Origin: Anisus vortex | Lineage: Eukaryota > Mollusca > Gastropoda > Planorbidae | DNA: 64,000 bases | Direction: 5' to 3' | Assembly (NCBI GenBank): GCA_949126835.1 | Contig: OX421497.1 | Span: 43,980,226 to 44,044,225, forward strand | Part shown: piece by piece, positions 44,377 through 53,771 of the stretch | Layout of the letters: each line of letters begins with the position of its first letter | How positions within the stretch are numbered: the first letter of the stretch is position 1 | Translations under genes and position numbers: made by a program | Notes under the pieces: model-generated | What the model was told of the DNA's origin: nothing | The model's database searches: none | Seen by the model: only the letters and a program-made list of their open reading frames with translations

Positions 44377-45058
44377 TGTCACATATTAAAATCGCCCATA
44401 GCTCTCTCTCACCGCAAGTTTTGTGGGAGGTACTAAGCTTAGACTTTTCTAAGAATCCACTCTTGTACCGACCTCAAATTATCGGAATAGCTAGGAATAG
44501 GTTATTATTTTACGTGCAGGGGAGTTCATGTTAAAACTATCGTTTTTATTATGAGGTTTGTAAATGATACCATTATTTTTACCCCTTTCTTAATAGGTCT
44601 GTTCCCCACTCTTCTCCGCGAGTATTTAAGGCCTTGGGCGCATAGCCAGGCAGTCAGTTTAGTAGATAATTTATTTTGAGCCTGTTATTGACGCGCGTGC
44701 TTGCACTTTTTTATTCTAACTGTAAATAATAACCTTCACATTGTATATATTTGCACCTAGCGGAGTTGTCACCTGAATTTAAATATCTTCTTGATTGAAT
44801 CATTTACACTGAAGCTTCCTTGTCAAGTTGCTATTCTACTTTTTTGTTTACGATAGAATAATATATATTTATTTACAACTACAACGTCAAGGAAAGGAAC
44901 TGTTTTAACGAAAAACCCTGAGTTTGTTCCCAGGACGAGAAGGAGACTTCGTGTAATCCTGAAATATAAATAATATTAACCAAAGTCTACCCTAGGACGA
45001 ACGAGAATTATCAATAACATTTACACGGCTCTGACCACAAGAGATTGTGATCGTAACA
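44377..45058 (+). mobile_element. LTR-like 682-bp insertion (possible solo LTR)
   Basis: Present downstream of copy B and absent at the matching place after copy C (about 53214). It begins TGTCAC and ends GTAACA, with a 'gtatttaagg' TATA-like motif inside. I could not find a convincing target duplication. Confidence 0.5.
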
Positions 45059-45059
45059 A

Positions 45060-45480
45060 GAAGTAAACAATAAAACTAGAACTATATAAACACAATGAAT
45101 ACTTAGAACACTACAAACGCAATGAAACAAAAAAATAAGACACGAAAACCGTGAACTCTATAAAATAATATACTCGCAATAAATTCTATAATCTATAACA
45201 CTTTTTTAAACAATAACCTTTTTCTTTGGGAAGTGGCTGTGTCTAATACAATTACCATTGCAATTCCTACCAAGAGCGCTCTGAGCATGCTAAATTATAT
45301 AGCAAGGATAGAAGCGCTATAAAAATGACCATTATTATTATTAGTAGTATAATGCGCTTTATTAACTCTTTATGAGAAGCACAAAACACTGTTAGGCCTA
45401 CGATGAGAATTATAAGCAACCGTAACACTATAAAAACCTTTGAAAAGTTGACAGCTATAATATGAATATCGTACATACTA
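45060..45480 (+). repeat. Unit 3' flank shared with 53215-53465
   Basis: Both copies share 'aagtaaacaataaaacta', 'acacgaaaaccgtga' and 'gtggctgtgtct'. Then a short segment with 'gagcatgc' and ATT repeats resembles the L2 3' tail. Non-coding. Confidence 0.65.
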
Positions 45481-45849
45481 TGAAAGCCATGCCGATTTAC
45501 TTAGATCTATATAAAAAAAATAATCTTGAAAGAAACACAGGTTATTAGCGTACTATCTCAACCTATATTAATACTTAATACGGTTTTTACTATCGTGACA
45601 AAAAGCGCTTGTTGTTTGTTTACTTTGTCTAGTGTTGACAAATGGCAGCCGTGTTATTAAAGGCTTAATTAGGTTTTATTTTTACATTTCATCATTTCAA
45701 CCATATGACGTAAAAAATATATAAAACACTGAAACACTGTCATGCGATGTAAATTGACATTCAAAGCTAATATTTCAACCATTGAAAATCAATGGAAAAG
45801 GTTCCGTAAGTGCAGAATATTTAATTGAAGATGTCGATTGTCGAAAGTT

Positions 45850-46090
45850 GTGGCATCCGGGCATGGAATGGGTTTCCTGAACAAATCATGAAAACCGTTA
45901 ACTTAACATAATTTGAAACACGGAAGAATTGACTCAGTGCAAGCAAGAGCGTAGGACGCAATAATCTACTTTATAGAAGGGTGTCTGTAATATAATATAA
46001 GATAAGAGAACTTTCCTTTTTGGAGTTTAGTCAAATCATTTAAAATCGTATAAACATAACATTGTTTTGTGTGGTTTAGTCATTTGTTTT
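45850..46090 (+). repeat. LINE tail and unit start, second unit
   Basis: Near-identical to 39690-39950 and 61850-62040, including 'ctttcctttttggagtttag' and 'aacattgttttgtgtggttt'. It marks the beginning of the unit that ends with copy C. Confidence 0.75.
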
Positions 46091-47340
46091 AAGCTTACGT
46101 TATTATTTTATTGTGTCCTGTTTGGAGCTTTTTTCCCGACAGTCTACAAAACAAGTGAACGCTGCTTCACCGGCCCCACCCAGCGGGCACAGAACGTCGT
46201 ATCGACGGGGTAAAACGTCGAAACCACAAATAAAACGTGGAAACCACGTTTTTCCCACGTCGTTATGACGTGGTTTACGCCTGTATCCATTTCGGATCAA
46301 ATTGACCCAAAGAAGAAGCGTTCACCAGTTTTCTTTGGTCACGGCATACTAGATGATTGTGTGGCTATACCATGGACGGCCGCCTTTACTTTGCCACGAC
46401 TAAGGTCGGGTATCCATCAGAGCTGGACAGACTCAGGGACACCCTCCAGACACGGGAGAAAATCCTAGCCTGCACCAGGATTCGAACCCAGAAAGCTGCA
46501 GCTCGGCCACTGTGCCATATACGTTTCATTATTGGTTTATAACTGGTTAACTTCAATGAGGTAAAAACATTAAAGAATTTTTTTTCCACAATAATAAAAT
46601 GACAATCATATTTAAACTCTATTCGAATTACATATTGTTAAGCCCTCCAAAAACTTTACTGCATTTTGTCAATGACAAGAAATGGCTAAGATTACGAGTA
46701 AACCAATATTTAAGAGGTTTTTGTTTACAATAATAATACTAATAAGGATATTTGTAAAGCGCTGCCAACAAACATAATGTAAGCTCAGAGCGCATTTAAC
46801 ATATGACTAAGTTAACATTTAACTAAGAACATGGATATTACGCAAGGCTAGGAGACAAAGCTAATTGATGATTCAAAAAAGACAAATCAAATAAATGTAG
46901 CAGTAGTCGACCCAACATATAGGTAAGACAGTAGGGGTCTAAAGCAAGTTAAATGTTATCTAAGGTAAATATTGAACTTATGAGTTTTTTAAGATCTTTT
47001 TGAAAGTAAGAATAGAGCTTGTTCGCCTTACCAAGGAGAGCTCCCATACAGTAGCGTAGCCAGGGGGAAGGGGGAGCAAGTGGGAGCGGTTGCTCCCTCC
47101 CTCTACGACCATTTTCGAAAAAAAAAGTTTTTTTGGGAGAATATATTTTTTATTAATAATTTTAACAGGCCGAGAAGCACAATCTATGCTGTTTCAAATT
47201 TTATTCTTGCAATTGCATTTCAACAATTTATTTTCTTACAATGTGATTAATAAACCTAATTAGATCTCAGTAATTTTAGTTTTATTTCATTTGATACCCA
47301 GAACATTGCCTATTTGAATAGCCGAATCCATATATTACCC
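46091..47340. other. Spacer of second unit: SINE and simple inverted repeats
   Basis: It contains a minus-strand SINE (B-box inverse 'caggattcgaaccca' near 46476). A perfect 8-bp hairpin AAACGTGG-AAA-CCACGTTT is at 46233-46251, among repeated ACGTCG/CACGTC motifs. No gene seen. 46740-46800 is the inverse of a segment at about 34840. Confidence 0.5.
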
Positions 47341-47349
47341 CCCCCCCCT

Positions 47350-47800
47350 AAAAGTTGTCAACAGAAGTTTATAAACATTTTTAATTGGTGATCCGTCGCG
47401 AGGGTTTTTAAAGAGCACTATGTAATGAGAATTTAAACTGATGGTTCTTTGTTCTTTGTTTTTTCAAAACAGGTTTTGTACAATGTATACAACACTGATA
47501 TCTCGGTCATGACTCCCTTTAGTAAACAATTTAGTAATCCGATCATCTGTGTCGGCCATCAAATCATCAATGACAACCAGACGACGCCGTTTCTTATCTC
47601 CGACCGCCCATTGTTTCATATCAGAGAGACCTTCCACAAATTGAACACCTTTCATGGTCTCGTATATCGGTTGTCATTCCCCATAACACCAAATGATCTC
47701 TTATGGTACCGGGTCCACCATGACTGATAGAAGTGACAGTAATTTGTTGGGCCGGCTATAAGCGCTGTAAAGGAATGTTTCCACCTTGGATTCGTTGGGG
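47350..47800 (-). pseudogene. Virus-derived FtsK/HerA-type packaging ATPase remnant
   Basis: On the minus strand three frames together hold: a damaged P-loop (LIAGPTN, then loss of the GKT residues) near 47755, IIWCYGE-like coding near 47690, the Walker B segment RRLVVIDDLM near 47575, KLFTKGSHDRDISVVYIVQN with the sensor Q-N pair, then a stop followed by the downstream LNSHYIVLFKNPRD block to about 47380. The order and motifs fit packaging ATPases of adintovirus/Maverick-type or related DNA viruses. Two or more frameshifts, one in-frame stop and the lost P-loop make it dead. It is divergent from the small plus-strand gene. Confidence 0.65.
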
Positions 47801-47883
47801 GTAATGTTATATTTTAGTTGTGTGATTCTATTTTTTATTTTTTTGCTAATACATTTTTTATTTGTTCTATCTCTCACAGAATA

Positions 47884-48222
47884 ATGGCCAATGAACACAT
47901 AATCCAAAGGATCTTGCGCCACCTCCAGGACTCTAACAATGGATGTTCTGGTTGCCTATGGGGCGCAGGCAAATCAGATGTGGCACTCCTGGCTCATGTT
48001 TTAGAAGCTAAAAGGAACGGCTGCCAGAGCAATTGTTCAATGATATGGACCTGGCCCTCACCAAAGAGGAGCTGATAGAATTTTCATACAATAAAATATA
48101 CCGGAAAATAACCCGCATTATGGAACGAAATAGAAGAAGGGATGGTGCCGTCCCCTATCCTCCACGCGGGTTTGCTATCCCGCCCCCCAGCCCAAGCCCC
48201 TATGAAATGTTTAGCCTGTAAC
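47884..48222 (+). pseudogene. Small virus-associated gene, copy 2
   Basis: Starts MANEHIIQRILRHLQD at 47884, just after a 'tctcacag' acceptor-like site. The continuing frame degenerates. A second frame (48033-48222) carries LALTKEELIEFSYNKIYRK, then RIMERNRRRDG and VPYPPRGFAIPPPSPS. The 24-bp repeat region follows directly. The two frames probably belonged to one protein with a helical, basic N-terminal half and a proline-rich tail. No known family recognised. Confidence 0.5.
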
Positions 48223-48354
48223 CCCCAAGTCCGTCCTTTTTGTCTTCTCCAGCCGTATCGGTCCCGTCGCCATTATGGCGATAGGACCAACCCCTAAATA
48301 TTTACATCGCCCATTAATTTCCCCACCCCGGCTATATATATTTCCATTTCTCAC

Positions 48355-49350
48355 CCACATATGTGCTCCAATCTCCACCCATTGATGAGCCCAGTTCTCC
48401 GTCCATTTATGTGCACCAATCCCCACCCATTGATGAGCCCAGTTCCCCGTCCATTTATGTGCTCCAATCCCCACCCATTGATGAGCCCAGTTCCCCACCT
48501 ATTTATGTGCTCCAATCCCCACCCATTGATGTGCCCCAATCCCCATCCATTGATGTGCCCCATTCCCAGCCCATTGATTTGCCCCAATCCCCACCCATTG
48601 ATGTGCCCCAATCCTCACCCATTGATGTGCTTCATTCCCAGCCCATTGTTTTGCCCCAATCCCCGCATATTTATGTGCCCCAATCCACACCCATTTATGT
48701 GACAAATCCCCACCCATTTATGTGCCCCATTCTTTACCCATTGATTTGCCCCAATCCCCTTTCATTGATGTGCCCCAATCCCCATCCATTGATTTGCCCC
48801 AATCCACACCCAGTGATGTGCCCCATTCCCCGCTTATTTATGTGCCCCAATCCCCACCCATTGATTTGCCCTAATCCTTACCCATTGATGTGCCCCAATC
48901 CCCATTCATTGATGTGCCCCATTCCCAGCCCATTGATTTGCCCCAATCCCTACTCATTGATGCGCCCCATTCCCCACATATTTATGTGCCCCAATCCCCA
49001 TCCATTGATGTGCCCCAATCCCCACCCATTGATGAGCCTCAATCCCTACTAATTGATGTGCCCCATTCCCCGCATATTTATGTGCCCCAATTTCCACCCA
49101 TTGATTTGCCCCAATCCCCACCCATTGATTTGCCCCAATCCACACCCATTGATGTGCCCCATTCCCCGCATATTTATGTGCCCCAATCCCCACCCATTGA
49201 TGTGCCCCAATCCCTACTCTTTGATGTGCCTCATTCCCCGCATATTTATGTGCCCCAATCCCCACCCATTGATGTGCCCCAATCCTCAACCATTGATGTG
49301 CTCCAATCCCCGCCCACTTATGTGCCCCAATCCTCACCCATTGATGTGCC
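48355..49350 (+). repeat. 24-bp coding repeat, long array
   Basis: About 40 units of 24 bp encoding PQSPPIDV-like octapeptides in one plus frame, PNPHPLMC-like in another, and INGWGLGH/HQWVGIGA-like on the minus strand. Because the period is a multiple of three and the unit lacks stops in several frames, long open frames exist on both strands. Units vary (MCPIPRIF, IDLP), in higher-order patterns. Roughly six times longer than the array at 41.17 kb. Confidence 0.85.
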
Positions 49351-49450
49351 CCATATTGACACGCCGGCCTCCCGAGACCCAACTCCCTCCAGCACCCCCC
49401 TAGAACATTTCCTACACTGTGATCTAGGAAGTTTCTTTGAGTATGAATAA
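49351..49450 (+). pseudogene. C-terminus of the repeat-bearing virus-associated ORF
   Basis: The PQSPPIDV frame continues past the array to HIDTPASRDPTPSS and a non-repeat end, EHFLHCDLGSFFEYE, with a stop at 49450 that overlaps an AATAAA. A unique tail and immediate poly-A signal suggest that this was the real 3' end of a gene. In the first unit the tail is cut just after DPTPSST. Confidence 0.5.
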
Positions 49451-49547
49451 ATTTCATAAACTTAAACATTGTATTTTTGTTTCTACTTTATGTCGTTCTG
49501 TTGTACTTGTTGTTTAAAAATATTGTAGATGTATTAAATATACACCA

Positions 49548-49790
49548 TCTTTAATAAAATCACGTGCTAAATTACGTGTAACACCATCTTTAATTAGATC
49601 ACGTGCTTAATTACGCGTGTAACAACACGACGAGAAGCCATTTTGCTTCCGCCATCTTAAATTAAATCACGTGATAAATTCACGTGTAACACTACACAAA
49701 ACAACCTCGTGTAACAACACGAGGATACGCCATCTTGTTTCCGGTAGAGGTCACTTCCGGTAGAGGTCACTTCCTGGGTCAAATGTCAAC
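49548..49790 (+). promoter_or_regulatory. CACGTG and AGGTCA repeat cassette upstream of copy C
   Basis: Three ~40-bp units share 'ccatctta' or 'ccatcttta', then 'aaatcacgtg' (E-box CACGTG), then 'acgtgtaac'. They are followed by a 16-bp direct repeat containing AGGTCA half-sites at 49748-49753 and 49764-49769. The cassette lies about 85-300 bp upstream of the TATA box of copy C and has no counterpart before copy B. A regulatory role is inference; it could equally be leftover viral terminal sequence. Confidence 0.4.
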
Positions 49791-49873
49791 CGAGGAGCAG
49801 AGTAGCGCTCCTCAAATAATAATCGAATCAAGCATTATATACTACTTACGGTGAAAGTGTAAAAGGTTCATTC

Positions 49874-49881
49874 TATATAAA
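49874..49881 (+). promoter_or_regulatory. TATA box of copy C
   Basis: TATATAAA 95 bp upstream of the ATG, in the conserved promoter block ('gtgaaagtgtaaaaggttca'). Confidence 0.7.
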
Positions 49882-49975
49882 ATTGTAATGCAAACAGCTG
49901 CTCTCACAGAAAACAATATATAGCAATGTCCTAAACATTGACATCAATTCATATAGCGTTTATACAAGTCTGAAG

Positions 49976-52801
49976 ATGTTACTAATAACTCTAGTAGTTT
50001 TGTTGGCAAATCTAGTTTCATACAAGGTAACAATTAAATTATTTAATATAATTTGTATAATTTTTTGCAATATTTTAAGTTTTAAGGAAAAAAGATTATG
50101 AAAGACATCATTAAGGCATTAAGTTCTTAGAAATACATGATAATTATCTCATAAAATATTCAAGTATAAAATCTCTTTTCAAATCCTATTATACAAGCTA
50201 GAACGTTATTAAGACTATAACATCCTCATGTGTTGTGTAACCGATATTATCTCCTCTTGTCAGTGACAGCTCCCACAACACCTTAGGATGCACTCAAATG
50301 TCCGACTTCACATATAGATATAACAACTCTGGTTGTAGACATATATATCGTTTATTTACTACATATAATAAAATAGTTATCAAAGTCGTTGTTAACACTT
50401 GGTAACCTTTAATACTATAGCTCGAAGTATCTCATACACAATCTCTTCATGACTCTATCAAAAAGTACATGCCCTAAAGCTTAGTAAAAATATCTCTAGC
50501 GACCTCCTGTCCTCTGCCAATTACACAAACCTCTTTCACACTCCCCTTCTCATTCCTCGTGTTTAAAAAAATCTGGTCAGACGACTGTGCACGACACAGT
50601 CCAGGTCGCAATGACCGGTCGCGGTCTCGTAACCTACATTTGGTCGTTACAAAGACACAGATTGATGCACTGTTTAATTTTAAATATTGATGATTATATA
50701 AAATATTATTTCTTCAAGTACAAAATTAGCCTGCCCCCCCCCCCCCAAACCTTGCGCTATTTACCCCTTGCAATTCTCCCTTCCCCCCCCCCCACAAACA
50801 CTTTATAGTATTTGCTCCTTCATCCCGCCACCCTCAGTTTTGCACTCCCTAGTTTACCATCCTGGCTACGCCACTGTTCTTAGGCCAAAAGGGAAAGTTG
50901 AAAGTGTTTTATTTCTACACATTTGAAGTTTTATTCCAGGCCCGGAGTGAGTCCTAATGCAGCTAACGTCGTAATCGGACACGTATATACTGGTCAGTTA
51001 ATTTTTATTGACTTTGTTTTCTTTTATGTTTTTAGTGTTCTGGGTGTGAAGACCCTGCAAAAATGCCTTGCACCTGGACTTTAGCATTTCGTGGGACGGC
51101 CGATATAAACAAGACGGTCTACGACGCTTACAAATCAGGAGCTGGAATTCCAGATAATGTAGAAGCAGGATGTCGGCAGGTATTAGACACTGACTAACGC
51201 ATTCGGCAAGAGTGCCAAAGGTTCTGGGCTTGAATCCTGGTGAAGGGTAGGATTTCTTCCAAAGATTGGAGGTTGTCAATGAGTCTACTTAACTATTAAA
51301 AGCATTCCATCCATCCCTATGGCGCTACAGCCCACGTAGGGCTTTGGTCTGCTCCAGCACCTCTTTCCATTCGGGCCTATCCCGGGCTTTCTTTCGCCAA
51401 GCCCGCACACCAAGGTTTTGTAATCCATAAATCATGTCCGTGTTCAGGCTTGGGTCGTAAACCATTAAGACCTGTCAGTTTGTTAAGAAGTGATTTAGAT
51501 TTCGTAATAGTGTGTTTTCGTGTGGCTGGGTTGTTAGCTATGCGCATAACCTTCTGGGAGGGATGCCCCTTACATCTCTTTGGATAGATGCCTCTTTGTT
51601 CGGGTGAGGTTCCATTTCCTTTGTGGATCCCTCCACTAACTGCAAGGCAGCAGTTGCTGATTTTGGTCCGCCCCGGGTATTTTATTTCCCCGGTACCCGC
51701 CATATCTGATGGGCGTTCCCCTATCCGCCACCTGGGGAGGCGCCCGATGGAAGTTCAGCAACTCCTCACGAGATGATGGGCATTAGTTGGGATAAAGAAT
51801 AGGCGGCTCGGTATTGTGCTGGCCACTCAATCCCTTAGTATGCCGTGTGACCACAGAAACTAGTGAACGCTTCTTTTGGTCATACAGTTACTTTACTTAT
51901 GTTTTACCTGTGACTTTATTTTATAAATCAAACTTAAGTTAACTTAACGCGACTAACACTTTGAATATTAATGCATAACTAATCTTTGTAGTCTTTGGAT
52001 ATTTCTGAAAGACCAGAACTGGCCGTGTAGATATAAATGATTTGTCAAAAATTAGCAAAAGCATTATTTTGTAGCTGGAAGTAAACCGGAAGTTTGTGAA
52101 CATGATAAGCCATGAGCTAATGAAAAATGTATGCCTTATTAAGACTTGTCTATACGGAATACAATTATACAATTACATCTTAAATTTATCCATGGTTAGA
52201 GTCTAATCTAAGAGAGATTTACCATTTCAGCTAGATGCATTCCGCGGCGTCGCTGCAAAAAGATATTTATCATATCGTATACGATATATTATTTATATTT
52301 TTTTTATATTTCAAACAGGTAGATTCAGCAGTGCCCTGCTGCAATCACTACAGAAACAATGAGATATTCCAGAAGTGGACCAATATAACTAAAGTGGCGT
52401 TTGTTCTATATGAAAGAAGTGTACTGGTTGGATGCATGTTATTCAATTGTCAGGGATGCAACTACATGAACTGGTTCAGTCAGATAAATCTAATAGAATC
52501 TTCCTGGACAGATCTGAAGACAAGCCAAACCAACTTTTTCAGCATGGAAGGTGAACTGAGGCCTTCTGGTTATGGTCCTCCTTACCAACTTGCCCGACGA
52601 TATTTTGTCAATAGGAACTATGGAGGGTGCTCCAACGACTGGGGCTGGTTTGCTGCCATTGACACCAATCTGGCGCCCTGTCCCTGGGAGGGTAAAAAAG
52701 AAACTTTCCCTACTTTTGTATACGCTAAAGGCACAGGGGTCACCAACTGGGAAGCCGGAAGTGTTGGCCGTGCTGACGTCATGGCTATTTTCGTGAAATA
52801 A
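49976..52801 (+). CDS. Small secreted cysteine-rich protein, copy C
   Basis: Exons 49976-50026, 51036-51179 and 52319-52801, phase 0 introns, 225 residues. Signal peptide MLLITLVVLLANLVSYK. The mature part starts CSGCEDPAKMPC, has WTLAFRGTADINK, then KWTNITK, NWFSQINLIESSWTDL, NYGGCSNDWGWF and GSVGRADVMAIFVK. Eleven cysteines against six in copy B: extra ones appear in MPC, PCC, VGC, NCQ and QGC. A loop (GELRPSGYGPPYQLA) is longer than in B. AATAAA at 52894. Intact, probably secreted, function unknown. Confidence 0.85.
50216..50651 (-). mobile_element. Solo LTR in intron 1 of copy C
   Basis: 436 bp absent from intron 1 of copy B, flanked by an exact 5-bp duplication aagac (50211-50215 and 50652-50656). 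On the minus strand it runs TGTAACGACC...GTTATA and has an AATAAA near its 3' part. The 5-bp duplication and TGTAAC/GTTATA ends fit a solo LTR. Confidence 0.7.
51187..51915 (+). repeat. SINE in intron 2 of copy C, interrupted by ~480 bp
   Basis: The same SINE as in copies A and B, split by an insert at about 51293-51775. The insert has GC-richer, RTE-like or SINE-like sequence (minus strand open frame of ~108 codons, no motif recognised). Confidence 0.5.
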
Positions 52802-52893
52802 TTTATTTTGAAAGTAAACTGCTTCATAGTCCCTTAGACGGTTATGTATTTATAAGACCTAATTATTTTAAAACTAAGAAATATTATAAGGAA

Positions 52894-52899
52894 AATAAA
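52894..52899 (+). terminator. Polyadenylation signal of copy C
   Basis: AATAAA 93 bp after the stop codon. Confidence 0.6.
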
Positions 52900-53464
52900 A
52901 TTGAAGTTTCAGTTAAATCTTAGATAAAATGTAAGAACTCAATGAAAATAAACGACAGATTATTAACAAGTGTGAAATATAGTATATTGTGTTGATTTCT
53001 TGGTTTTCTGTAATCCTTATTTACGTAATGAAGTTGTTTTCTATTTAATATTTCTGTCATTAAAGTTTTCAACAAATAGAGACACCATTTTTCGAAGCAC
53101 TATTAACACTTTAAACATCATGAACGCAGTAAACACTTTCAAAGGCTTGACTAGAAAATCAAATATATGAAGACTATTGTCATATGAACGTAATGAACAC
53201 TATAAAAACGAAGTAAACAATAAAACTAGAATTCTATAAACACAATGAACACTTAGAACACTACACACACAATGAAACAAAAAATAAAACACGAAAACCG
53301 TGAAATCTATAAAATAATATAGTCGCAAAAAAATATCTAATATATAAGACTTTTATAAACAATAACCTTTCTCTTTGGCTCGTGGCTGTGTCTTACATAC
53401 TAATACATCTGCCTCTGCGATTCACACCAAAAGCGCACTGATCATGCAAAATTTAATAGCATGG

Positions 53465-53765
53465 ATCCCACATCCTACATCCTACATATCCCGTCGTCTG
53501 TTGGACCGTTGGGGCGCCACAGATGACATTTAAACCAGCCTCCTCCATTCCTCCCGTCTCTCAGCCGTTCTCAATGCCTCGCACAGTTTTGTACCAGTCC
53601 ATTCCTTGATATTATCTTCCCAGCGTTTCTTTTGTCTTCCTCTCTTTCTGCCTTCTCTGGTGGTACCCTGCAGGAGGGTCTTTGCAAGCCCTTTGGTTTT
53701 GGTGACGTTTACCCGTTCCGCTCTAGTAAACCGGTGTTTACAAACATTTCTGACGACACACTAGT
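53465..53765 (-). mobile_element. Fragment resembling an RTE-type LINE 3' end
   Basis: About 300 GC-richer bases that break the unit flank shared with 45.3 kb. The minus strand shows short coding-like segments (AGLNVICGAPTVQQT) of the type seen at RTE 3' ends. Weak call. Confidence 0.3.
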
Positions 53766-53771
53766 CCTATT

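Noticed and set aside
47884..48075. A P-loop (GAGKSD) in the small plus-strand gene
   Set aside because: It does not fit GxxxxGK[ST], because upstream residues are wrong, and no Walker B follows. The real P-loop is on the opposite strand at 40.56 kb.
48211..49469. Minus-strand ORFs rich in INGWGLGH or HQWVGIGA
   Set aside because: They are produced by the 24-bp repeat being stop-free on both strands. Only the plus-strand PQSPPIDV frame connects to unique coding sequence.
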